From contig CAWFLL010000004.1 of the NCBI GenBank assembly GCA_963816785.1, positions 992,001-1,056,000 on the forward strand: a stretch of 64,000 nt of DNA, in the 5' to 3' direction. Under the pieces are notes generated by a model. It saw only the letters and a program-made list of their open reading frames with translations, was not told the origin of the DNA and searched no databases. Both the position numbers and the translations under genes were made by a program. The stretch's first letter is position 1; every line of letters begins with the position of its first letter. This document shows positions 57,281 to 64,000 of the stretch, in pieces. Source of the DNA: VRUE01 sp963816785 (lineage in GTDB: Bacteria > Actinomycetota > Thermoleophilia > Solirubrobacterales > 70-9).

Positions 57281-57754
57281 TCAGGCTCCGCGACGGGACT
57301 CGAAGAACTCGCGCAGGAGCGCCGCGCACTCGACCTCCATCACGCCCGCGGTGACCCGCGGGCGGTGATTGAGGGCGGGGTCGGCGAGGACGTTCATGAC
57401 GCTGCCGGCCGCCCCCGCCTTCGGGTCGGGAGCGCCGAAGACGACCTCCGGGATCCGGGCGAGGACGATCGCCCCGGCGCACATCGCGCACGGCTCGAGG
57501 GTGACGTAGAGGGTCGTGCCCGGCAGCCGCCAGCCGCCGAGCGCCTCGGCGGCGGCCCGGATCGCGAGGATCTCGGCGTGGGCGGTCGGGTCGCCGCGCA
57601 GCTCGCGCTCGTTGCCGGCGGCGGCGATCGGCTCGCCGTCGCGCGCCACGACGGCGCCGATCGGCACGTCCCCGTGGGCCTGGGCCTCGCGGGCCCGCTC
57701 GATCGCCAGCGCCATCAGCCGCTGGTGCGGATCGCTTGCAGCCTCGCCCGGCAT
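57281..57754 (-). CDS. tadA: tRNA-specific adenosine deaminase TadA
   Basis: A 157-residue deaminase that converts adenosine to inosine at the wobble base of tRNA. Zinc and catalytic sites are complete: HAE in PTAHAEILAIRAAAEALGGW (proton-shuttle Glu) and PCAMC in LYVTLEPCAMCAGAIVLARI. The C-terminal helix (LLREFFESRR) is present. ATG 57754 (MPGEAAS) gives a normal N-terminus; upstream sequence in frame is not protein-like. It lies just upstream of the two tRNA-Ser genes on the same strand. Confidence 0.95.
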   Translation of the reverse strand: MPGEAASDPHQRLMALAIERAREAQAHGDVPIGAVVARDGEPIAAAGNERELRGDPTAHAEILAIRAAAEALGGWRLPGTTLYVTLEPCAMCAGAIVLARIPEVVFGAPDPKAGAAGSVMNVLADPALNHRPRVTAGVMEVECAALLREFFESRRGA

Positions 57755-57851
57755 CACCGGGCAGTATCTGTGACCGACAACTTCTCCGCCTGACAGGTGT
57801 TTATGGGAAGCTCGGTTGATTGCAGGGAAACTGCAATCCAAAGACCTCTTC

Positions 57852-59189
57852 ATGACCCGCCGCGTTCTGATCCTCACAGCCCTTGCCCTGCTCGCCGCCG
57901 TCGCAACCGCGGCCCCGGCCGGCGCGGCAACCGGCATCTCGGCGGCGCGCGGCTTCGCGCCGCATCAGGTCGTCGTCAAGTTCGAGGGCGAACGGCATGG
58001 TCGCGCGGTGAGCCTGCCCGCGCAGGTCGGTGTGCGGGAGGCCGCGCGGGCGCTCCGCGGCAACCCCCGGGTCGCCTACGCCGAGCCGAACTACATCGCG
58101 ACCGCCTCCGAGCCGCCCTTCGAACAGGTCCCCAACGACCCCGGCTCGCTGGATGCGTTGCCGAGCACGGTCGCGGGCTGGGTCACCAAGCAATGGAACT
58201 TCCTGCCCTGGGAGGGCGACGGGACGCCACTGCTCCCCACCTCGGACGGCGGCATCGACGCGGTCGGCGCCTGGCGCAATCTGATCGATGCCGGCCGCCC
58301 CGGCGCCCAGGGCGTCAAGGTCGCGGTCCTCGACACCGGGATCGCCTACCGCTCGAAGGGGAAGAAGTTCCTGCGCAGCCCCGACTTCACCTCGAGGCAG
58401 TTCGCGAAGGGCTATGACTTCGTCGCCAACGACTGGCTGCCGATGGACGAAAACGGCCACGGCACCCATGTGGCCGGCACGATCGGCGAGAAGACAAACA
58501 ACGACATCGGCCTCACCGGCCTCGCCTACCGCGCCCGGCTGATGCCGGTTCGGGTCCTCGACAGGTTCGGCAGCGGCCAGGCCGACGACATCGCCAGGGG
58601 AATCCGCTTCGCAGTCGATCACGGCGCCGACGTGATCAACATGAGCTTCAACTTCGGCTGTCACAAAAAGGTGCCGGTGATCAACGAGGAGCTGCGGCGC
58701 GCCAACCGCAGCGGGGTCGTGACCGTGGCGTCGATCGGGAACCTCGGTGCCGAGACATGCGTCTCGCCTCCCGCCACCGGGCCCCACGTGATCGGGGTCG
58801 GCGGCACGACCGAGGGCGGCTGCCTGGGCGCCTACTCCCTGGCCGGCAAGGGCGTCGACATCGTCGCCCCGGGCGGGGGGACCCCGGTCACGGGCTGCCC
58901 GTCAGTGCTGACGGGGCCGATCTACCAGGTCACCCTGAAAAGCGGCAACCTGCGGAGCTTCGGCGAGCCCGGTGACTACGTCGGGACATCGATGGCCGCC
59001 GCCCACGTCTCCGGCGTCGCCGCGATGGTCCTCGCCTCCCCCGTCCTCCCCCCCAAGAGCCGCCGCGCCAAGCTCGCCGGGATCGTCGCCTCCCGCCTCG
59101 AAGGAACCGCCCGCGACCTCGGCCTGCCGAGGACCGAGCAGGGCGCCGGGCTGATCGACGCCGCACGGGCCACCGACCCGTCCGACTAG
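57852..59189 (+). CDS. Secreted subtilisin-like serine protease (S8)
   Basis: A 445-residue protease precursor. Signal peptide RRVLILTALALLAAVATAAP (start ATG 57852, preferred to 57816), then an I9-like propeptide (HQVVVKFEGERHGRAV to VAYAEPNYIATA). Catalytic triad: Asp in VAVLDTGIAYRS, His in ENGHGTHVAGTIGEK, Ser in YVGTSMAAAHVSGVAAM; the oxyanion Asn is in VTVASIGNLGAE. Several cysteines (FGCHKK, AETCVS, GGCLGA, TGCPS) may form disulfides, fitting secretion. The frame is clean throughout. An extracellular general protease is the simplest role. Confidence 0.92.
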   Translation: MTRRVLILTALALLAAVATAAPAGAATGISAARGFAPHQVVVKFEGERHGRAVSLPAQVGVREAARALRGNPRVAYAEPNYIATASEPPFEQVPNDPGSLDALPSTVAGWVTKQWNFLPWEGDGTPLLPTSDGGIDAVGAWRNLIDAGRPGAQGVKVAVLDTGIAYRSKGKKFLRSPDFTSRQFAKGYDFVANDWLPMDENGHGTHVAGTIGEKTNNDIGLTGLAYRARLMPVRVLDRFGSGQADDIARGIRFAVDHGADVINMSFNFGCHKKVPVINEELRRANRSGVVTVASIGNLGAETCVSPPATGPHVIGVGGTTEGGCLGAYSLAGKGVDIVAPGGGTPVTGCPSVLTGPIYQVTLKSGNLRSFGEPGDYVGTSMAAAHVSGVAAMVLASPVLPPKSRRAKLAGIVASRLEGTARDLGLPRTEQGAGLIDAARATDPSD

Positions 59190-59214
59190 ATCATCTGACC
59201 GCGAGCCGGTCCGG

Positions 59215-59658
59215 CTAGGTCGTGCGGACGATCATCACGTTGCAGGGCGCGTTATGGGAGATGTTGTTGGGGACGCTGCTGAGGAGGAACCGGCGCGCAC
59301 CCGTCATCCCTTTGTTGCCGACGACGATCAGGTCGGCGTCGATGCGTTCGGCGACATTGAGAATCGCGTCGGCCGGGTCGCCCTGGACCGGATGGGTGTG
59401 GACCTCGACGCCATCCCGCTTGGCCTTCGCGGCAGCCGCATCGAGCAACAGGTTGACGTCCTCTTGGGGATTGATCTCGTGCTGGACGTCGGCCGGCGCA
59501 TCGCGCTGCTCCCCCGCGATCCGGCTCTTGGACACCGGCTCGAAGGCGCTGACGATGTTGAGCTCGGCGCCGGTGAGCTTGGCCAGTTCGGTGGCCTGGT
59601 CCACGGCCTGGGACGCGGTGTCCGATCCGTCGGTTCCAACCACGATGCGATTGAACAA
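59215..59658 (-). CDS. Universal stress protein, single UspA domain
   Basis: A 147-residue Usp. Start NRIVVGTDGSDTASQAVDQA, and ATP-binding pattern GNKGMTGARRFLLSSVPNNI followed by SHNAPCNVMIVRTT, matching the G-2x-G-9x-G(S/T) motif of ATP-binding Usps. Cytoplasmic stress protein. The ATG is at 59658. Unlike the tandem Usp at 10752, its nucleotide site is complete. Confidence 0.92.
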   Translation of the reverse strand: MFNRIVVGTDGSDTASQAVDQATELAKLTGAELNIVSAFEPVSKSRIAGEQRDAPADVQHEINPQEDVNLLLDAAAAKAKRDGVEVHTHPVQGDPADAILNVAERIDADLIVVGNKGMTGARRFLLSSVPNNISHNAPCNVMIVRTT

Positions 59659-59695
59659 GCCGCCCTCCGTCTCTGGTCGCTGAACGCGGCTGATA

Positions 59696-59845
59696 CTAAC
59701 GCTCGGCCTGGCGAACGGGAAGGCCGCGGAAACCGTCCCCGAGGATCTCGTTCGGGGTCGTCGCGAGCCGAACGATCGCGATCACCATCGAGGCCAGCAG
59801 GCAGGCCACCAGCACCACCAGCCCGACTTTCCAAAACACCGGCAC
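59696..59845 (-). CDS. Small membrane protein of about 49 residues
   Basis: A short frame (GTG at 59845 to TAG at 59696) encodes VPVFWKVGLVVLVACLLASM then VIAIVRLATTPNEILGDGF, one clear membrane helix followed by a short polar tail. It lies just upstream of the Usp gene on the same strand, 37 bp away, and could be co-transcribed. No family recognised; the start codon is uncertain. Confidence 0.45.
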   Translation of the reverse strand: MPVFWKVGLVVLVACLLASMVIAIVRLATTPNEILGDGFRGLPVRQAER

Positions 59846-59888
59846 CGGCGCAGCCTAGAGGCTGGCGTTCGCAGGGTAGGCTGGAACC

Positions 59889-60599
59889 GTGGACAGAGTC
59901 GCCGACGGGGTCTGGCTGCTGCGGGGCGATCAGCGCAAGCTGATGAACATCTACTTCCTCGAGGATGGCGACGGGTACGTCCAGTTCGAGGCCGGGACCC
60001 GGGCGATGACGAAGTCGGCCCGGGAGGAGGCCGAGCGGCTCGGCGGCCTGAAGCGGGTGGTCCTCTCCCACGCCCACGCCGACCACCGCGGCACGGCCCC
60101 CTCGATGGGGGTTCCGGTCCACTGCCACCCCGACGAGGTGGCCGACGCCGAAAGCGACGCCTCGATCGCCCCCTACTTCGACCTCGCGCAACTGCCCGTC
60201 GCGCCGGTCCGCTGGATCTACCCGTTCCTGCTGCGGCGCTGGGACGGCGGTGCAGTGAGGATCGACGACACGGTCTCGGAGGGGGACGACGTCGCGGGAT
60301 TCAAGGTCGTCCACTTCCCGGGACACGCCCCGGGGCTGATCGGGCTCTGGCGGGAGAGCGACCGGGTGGCGCTGGTCAGCGACGTCGTCTACCTGGTCGA
60401 CTCGGCACGGCTGCGGCCGCTGCCGCCGGGCGAGGTCAGCGTCCCCCACCCGGCGTGGGCATGGGACCACGCCAAGGCGAAGGACTCTGTTCGCAGGCTG
60501 GCGGCGCTGGAACCGGCCGTGGTCGGCACCGGGCACGGCGAGCCGATGCACGGTGAGAACCTGCGCGAGAAGCTGGAACGCGCCGCCGAGAAGTTTTGA
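59889..60599 (+). CDS. MBL-fold metallo-hydrolase (glyoxalase II-like)
   Basis: A 236-residue metallo-beta-lactamase-fold hydrolase. First metal motif VVLSHAHADHRGTAP (HxHxDH), then His in VVHFPGHAPGLIGLW, Asp in ALVSDVVYLVD and the last His in VVGTGHGEPM. This fits zinc thiolesterase/lactonase-like enzymes. Start GTG at 59889 (MDRVADGVWLLRG). The gene diverges from the small membrane protein. Substrate unknown. Confidence 0.9.
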   Translation: MDRVADGVWLLRGDQRKLMNIYFLEDGDGYVQFEAGTRAMTKSAREEAERLGGLKRVVLSHAHADHRGTAPSMGVPVHCHPDEVADAESDASIAPYFDLAQLPVAPVRWIYPFLLRRWDGGAVRIDDTVSEGDDVAGFKVVHFPGHAPGLIGLWRESDRVALVSDVVYLVDSARLRPLPPGEVSVPHPAWAWDHAKAKDSVRRLAALEPAVVGTGHGEPMHGENLREKLERAAEKF

Positions 60600-60632
60600 G
60601 ACCAGCCCCGAGCCGGTAGTTTCTCGCCCTCA

Positions 60633-63080
60633 ATGCTCGCGACCTACGCCTCGGCGGCACTGATCTGCGCCGCCTCGCTCCTCGTCGGCCGCGCTTTGCT
60701 CTCGGTCGCCGGACAGCCGCGCTGGTCGTGGTTGGAGCCGGCGATCGGCTTCGCCGCGCTGCTCTCGGTCACCGGCCTGCTGGCGCGGGCGCCGGGGCAC
60801 GCGACCTCGGCGGCCCTGGGGCTGATCCTGCTGATCGGCGCCGCCGTGATCGTCCTCGCCGTTTCCCCGGCCCCGCCGAGGGAGGCGGGCCCGCCCCGGG
60901 AGGGGGGGAGATCGGGAGACGGCGAGCGGGACGTGCTGCTCTGGGGCCTGCTGGTCGCGATCGTCGCCGTGCTGGTCCTCTCGATCCCGTTTGCGGTGAG
61001 CGGGCGGTGGGGCCTGCTCGGGGTCGGCTTCAACAACGACCTCGGCCTTCACCTCGCCTGGGCGGAGTGGCTGCGCAGCGGCTTCGGGCCGGCGCCGGAA
61101 GCGGGCTATCCGCTCGGGCCGCACGCCCTCGCCGACGCCGTCGCCGCGGTGCCCGGCGTAGGGCTGGGACAGGCGTTCGTCGGCGAGGTCCTGGCGATCG
61201 GGATCCTGACCGCCCTGACCACGCTCTCGGCGCTGCCGGGGCTGGGGCCGTTCCGCCGCGTCCTCGGGGCGGTCCTCGTCACCGTCTCCTACCTCGCGGC
61301 GTCCTACTACGCGCAGGGCGCATTCAAGGAGACCGCGGAGGCGCTGTTCGTGCTCGCAGTCGCGCTGGCCCTCCGCGACCTGGACCGCCGACGGGCCGAA
61401 AACGGGACCTATAGTCCCGTTTTCGGCCCGTCGGCGGGGGTTGTGGCGCGGCTGCGATTCACCCTCCCCTACCTGGCCCTGGCCGGCGGAGTCCTGTTCG
61501 CCTACAGCTTTGCCGGGCTCGCCTGGCCGGTCGCGGTCGTCGCGCTCTGGAGCCTCACCGTCCCCGAGGTGCGGCGGGCGCTGGCCCCCCGGGCGCTGCT
61601 GCGGTTCCTGCTCCGACCGGCGACGTTGGCGGTGCTCGCAATCCTGGCCGGGATCGCCGCCGTCACCACCCTGGTCGGCCCGTTCGGCTTCGGCGCCGGC
61701 TTCAACCGGGTCGCCGGGAGCAACACCTACGGCCCCGTCTCCCCGGTCGAGGCGCTCGGAGTCTGGTGGGCCCCCAACTACCGCCTCGACGCCCCCGGCG
61801 AGGCCGACCTGACCTGGCTGGCGGGGACGATCGGCGGCACGGCGCTGGCGGTCGGGGCGATCTGGTGGGTGCGCCGCCGCGACCTCGCGGTGCCGATCGC
61901 GCTCGCCGCCTGCGCCCTCCTCTACGCCGTCTCACTTCCCTTCACCGGCGACTACTCGCGGGCGAAGGCGCTGATGATCGGGGCGCCGCTGGCGATGCTG
62001 GTCGCAGTCCGCCCGCTGCTGGCCGAGTTCCCCCGGCGCGGTCGAGGCTACGACCGCACAGCGACGGCAAGCTCGACCACACCGCTCCAGCGGCTGGGGT
62101 GGTCGATCCTGGCCGTCGCCTTCATCGGCGGTGCGGCGTACTCGAGCTTTCTGGTGCTGAGGGACGGCCCGGTCGGCCCGCCGGGGCACGGCGCCGAGCT
62201 GCGCTCCTTCCTCCCGATCCTGCAGGGCCGGCCCGTCCTCTACGCGGGCCAGGACCGCTACGCCGTCTACGAGCTGCTCGGGGCCGACACCCACGTGCCG
62301 GTCGTGGAGTTCCCCGATCCGGCGATCTCGCCGAACCCGGAAAAGCCGTTCGACACCGGCAACGCATACAGCCCGCTCGATTTCGACTCGTTCACGCGCG
62401 GGACGCTCGAAACGTTCCCCTACGTGATCACCGGCCGCGCCGCCTGGAACAGCCAGGCGCCGCCCAGCTTCCGCCGCGTCGCCGCCACCCCCTCCTACCT
62501 GCTCTGGGAACGAACGGGAGAGGCGCCGAGGGAGCGCCGCGTCCTGCTCGAGGGGACCGACCCGGCGGCGTGGGCGAACTGCGACTCGCCGGAGATCCGG
62601 GTGCTGCTCTCGGCCGGCGGGCGCGCTGCACTCTTCCCGGCGGCGGTGATCGGGCCGAAGGACCACTGGGACACGGGCAGCGTGCTGCGGAACGGCGAGC
62701 GGACCTCACAGACGCTCGACCTCCCGGCCGGGCGCTGGCGGCTCTCGCTGCAGTACTTCTCTCCGTTCGAGCTGACCCTGACGGCGGAGGGGTTCCAGCG
62801 GTCGCTGGAGCCGGCGCTCGACGGCCAGCGGCCGAACACGATCAGCCTCGCCAACGACGGCCAGTTCTGGCCCGCCGGCGAGATCGTCAGCCGCGGCGGA
62901 CCGCTCCGGTTCACGATCAGCGCTCCCGAGCCGAGCACCCTGCAGCGCCTCGCCGGGTACGACGGCAGCGCCCACGTCGGCAACCTCGTCGCGGTCGGCG
63001 CCGGGCCGAAGAGGACGGTTGCGATGAGCGCCGCCTGTGACGCCTGGATCGACTGGTACGAATCGCCAGAGGTCCCCTGA
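60633..63080 (+). CDS. Large polytopic membrane protein, GT-C-like
   Basis: An 815-residue membrane protein with about 12 helices in residues 1-530 (for example YASAALICAASLLVGRALLS, LLVAIVAVLVLSIPFAVSGR, AVLVTVSYLAASYYAQGAFK, TLAVLAILAGIAAVTTLVGP) and a soluble C-terminal region (about 540-815) that looks beta-rich. The Asp-containing first loop GVGFNNDLGLHLAWAEWLRS resembles GT-C glycosyltransferases, in which an Asp in the first outside loop is catalytic; this is an inference. The gene contains a perfect inverted repeat at 61385-61437 that is translated in frame (around DRRRAENGTYSPVFGPSAG). A possible role is sugar transfer to a lipid-linked acceptor at the membrane. Confidence 0.7.
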   Translation: MLATYASAALICAASLLVGRALLSVAGQPRWSWLEPAIGFAALLSVTGLLARAPGHATSAALGLILLIGAAVIVLAVSPAPPREAGPPREGGRSGDGERDVLLWGLLVAIVAVLVLSIPFAVSGRWGLLGVGFNNDLGLHLAWAEWLRSGFGPAPEAGYPLGPHALADAVAAVPGVGLGQAFVGEVLAIGILTALTTLSALPGLGPFRRVLGAVLVTVSYLAASYYAQGAFKETAEALFVLAVALALRDLDRRRAENGTYSPVFGPSAGVVARLRFTLPYLALAGGVLFAYSFAGLAWPVAVVALWSLTVPEVRRALAPRALLRFLLRPATLAVLAILAGIAAVTTLVGPFGFGAGFNRVAGSNTYGPVSPVEALGVWWAPNYRLDAPGEADLTWLAGTIGGTALAVGAIWWVRRRDLAVPIALAACALLYAVSLPFTGDYSRAKALMIGAPLAMLVAVRPLLAEFPRRGRGYDRTATASSTTPLQRLGWSILAVAFIGGAAYSSFLVLRDGPVGPPGHGAELRSFLPILQGRPVLYAGQDRYAVYELLGADTHVPVVEFPDPAISPNPEKPFDTGNAYSPLDFDSFTRGTLETFPYVITGRAAWNSQAPPSFRRVAATPSYLLWERTGEAPRERRVLLEGTDPAAWANCDSPEIRVLLSAGGRAALFPAAVIGPKDHWDTGSVLRNGERTSQTLDLPAGRWRLSLQYFSPFELTLTAEGFQRSLEPALDGQRPNTISLANDGQFWPAGEIVSRGGPLRFTISAPEPSTLQRLAGYDGSAHVGNLVAVGAGPKRTVAMSAACDAWIDWYESPEVP
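61385..61437. repeat. Perfect 24-bp inverted repeat with 5-base loop inside a coding region
   Basis: Left arm 61385-61408 and right arm 61414-61437 are exact reverse complements over 24 bases, around the loop CTATA. The innermost part is AACGGGAC / GTCCCGTT, and the outer part is GC-rich. It stays in frame within the large membrane protein and encodes a loop between membrane helices. It looks like an inserted palindromic repeat unit rather than a terminator. Confidence 0.9.
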
Positions 63081-63102
63081 CCTGCGTCCTAGTTCTGCTT
63101 GG

Positions 63103-64000
63103 TCAGAGGACCTTGGCTGCCTGGCGGTCAGGCGTGGGTCGGACCACGTCCCAGATCAGTCCGAGGCGCTCGAGCCCGTTGATCACCGTCGCCGACGGGT
63201 CGAGCTGCCAGCGGCCGAGGCCGTGAACGGCGGAGGTCGGGAAGGCGTGGTGGTTGTTGTGCCAGGCCTCGCCCAGGGTCGGCAGCGCGATCAGGGCCAG
63301 ATTGCGGGACTCGTCGCCGGTCTCGAAGTCGCGACGCCCGAAGACGTGGCAGAGCGAGTTGATGCTGTAGGTGAAGTGGTGCAGGACGAAGACCCTGACC
63401 AGGCCACCCCAGAGCAGGCCGGTGAGGGCCGCGAACAGGGTGCCGCCGATCACCCAGCCGAGGGCGAACGGGATGAACAGCCCGAGAATCGCCCAGAGCA
63501 GGAAGGTGCGATCGACATAGTTGATCACCGGGTCCTTGATCAGGTCGGGCGCGAAGCGCTCCTTGTTGCCGCGCTGGGTGTGGATGAAGAGCCACCCCAT
63601 GTGGGCATGGAAGAGGCCGCGCATGGCGCCGCTTAGACCGTGACCGTGGTCGACGTGGGGGCTGTGGGGGTCCCCCTTTTCGTCGGAGAAGGTGTGGTGC
63701 TTGCGGTGATCGGCGACCCAGGAGATGACCGGGCCCTCGATCGCGGCGGAGCCGAGGATCGCGAGCAGCCCGTGGAGCCAGGTCTTGGCCTTGAAGCTGC
63801 GGTGGGTCAGATGACGGTGAAAGCCCACCGTCACCCCGAGTCCCGTCAGCACGTACATGCCGACGAAGAGGAAGACGTCGCTCCAGTGCAGCGCGCTTCC
63901 CCAGACCTGCCAGCCGGCGAACCCGAGCGCCACGAACGGGACCACAGTCACCAGCCCGGTGATGATCCTGTCGCGGGTCTCGTTCGCGACCGGCTGGATG
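63103..64000 (-). CDS. Fatty-acid (acyl-CoA/acyl-lipid) desaturase, start beyond the window
   Basis: Membrane di-iron desaturase inserting a double bond (delta-9 type) in fatty acyl chains. All three His boxes are present: GFHRHLTHRSFK, VADHRKHHTFSD and EAWHNNHHAFPTS. Membrane stretches are TVVPFVALGFAGWQVWGSAL, FLFVGMYVLTGLGVTVGF and FIPFALGWVIGGTLFAALTG. The C-terminus DRQAAKVL ends at 63103. The frame is open to the window edge (IQPVANETRDRIITGLVTVV), so the start lies at higher coordinates. The next gene to the left is convergent, 22 bp away. Confidence 0.92.
   Translation of the reverse strand, partial: IQPVANETRDRIITGLVTVVPFVALGFAGWQVWGSALHWSDVFLFVGMYVLTGLGVTVGFHRHLTHRSFKAKTWLHGLLAILGSAAIEGPVISWVADHRKHHTFSDEKGDPHSPHVDHGHGLSGAMRGLFHAHMGWLFIHTQRGNKERFAPDLIKDPVINYVDRTFLLWAILGLFIPFALGWVIGGTLFAALTGLLWGGLVRVFVLHHFTYSINSLCHVFGRRDFETGDESRNLALIALPTLGEAWHNNHHAFPTSAVHGLGRWQLDPSATVINGLERLGLIWDVVRPTPDRQAAKVL

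Noticed and set aside
61400..61420. GGGAC...GTCCC core of the hairpin as a DosR box
   Set aside because: It lies inside a coding region and its spacing is one base off the DosR consensus; it is the centre of a much longer palindrome.
1..64000. CRISPR arrays, rRNA genes or complete insertion sequences
   Set aside because: No regularly spaced repeats, rRNA blocks or transposase motifs were seen on either strand.

Overview
The window is high-GC DNA with mostly ATG/GTG starts and few clear Shine-Dalgarno sites. It carries F420-type nitroreductase, DUF1918, HxlR-SCP2 and NarL/DosS-type genes, a very high density of TetR genes, and huge secreted proteins with NHL repeats and Thermoleophilia-style surface domains. 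This points to an actinobacterium of the class Thermoleophilia, most likely Solirubrobacterales; the assignment is an inference from gene content. Many genes, above all at 30.3-38.9, 42.6-44.3 and 54.5-55.3 kb, are broken by single-base shifts about every 100 bases whatever their function. I read these as sequence error and annotate the genes through the shifts. Genes that have lost internal blocks are called pseudogenes.

Layout. (1) 0-11.8 kb: a stress and energy island with a zinc alcohol dehydrogenase, a TreT-like trehalose glycosyltransferase, two NarL/DosR-type response regulators, a GAF-GAF histidine kinase resembling mycobacterial DosS, a P2-type cation ATPase, carbamate kinase, an ABC exporter, a two-domain universal stress protein and a DUF1918 protein. 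Together they look like a DosR-type hypoxia/dormancy regulon. (2) 11.8-23 kb: small regulator-plus-target units (MarR-GNAT fusion, TetR genes with an FtsX-type ABC exporter, an M28 peptidase, HxlR, a GST), several with palindromic operators that can be read directly. (3) 23-28 kb: a gene graveyard with an enoyl-CoA hydratase lacking its core, a nitroreductase run into an NmrA remnant, a hydrogenase-like fragment and a decayed tyrosine recombinase, mixed with intact MBL, peroxiredoxin, VOC, GST and CAP genes. A 3' piece of a tRNA-Ser lies at 12.8 kb.

(4) 30-56 kb: the most distinctive part. A minus-strand train of at least eleven genes runs from 54.3 down to 31.6 kb, mostly with stop/start overlaps of four bases or fewer. 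It encodes an NHL-Fn3-TolB giant protein, three related giant surface proteins, two paralogous predicted beta-rich secreted proteins, a lipoprotein, an MMPL/RND transporter, a small secreted protein, a DUF2600 (YtpB-like terpene synthase) enzyme and a TetR. More TetR genes, one of them a tandem double TetR, sit at both ends, and a recurring CTTTTCTG-type sequence lies in the control regions. I infer one envelope system: surface proteins plus synthesis and export of a polyprenyl-derived lipid. This is the best candidate here for an undescribed system.

(5) 56-64 kb: housekeeping-like DNA with two tRNA-Ser genes, tadA, a subtilisin-like protease, a Usp, an MBL hydrolase, a large multi-pass membrane protein whose gene contains a perfect 24-bp inverted repeat, and a fatty-acid desaturase that runs off the right edge.
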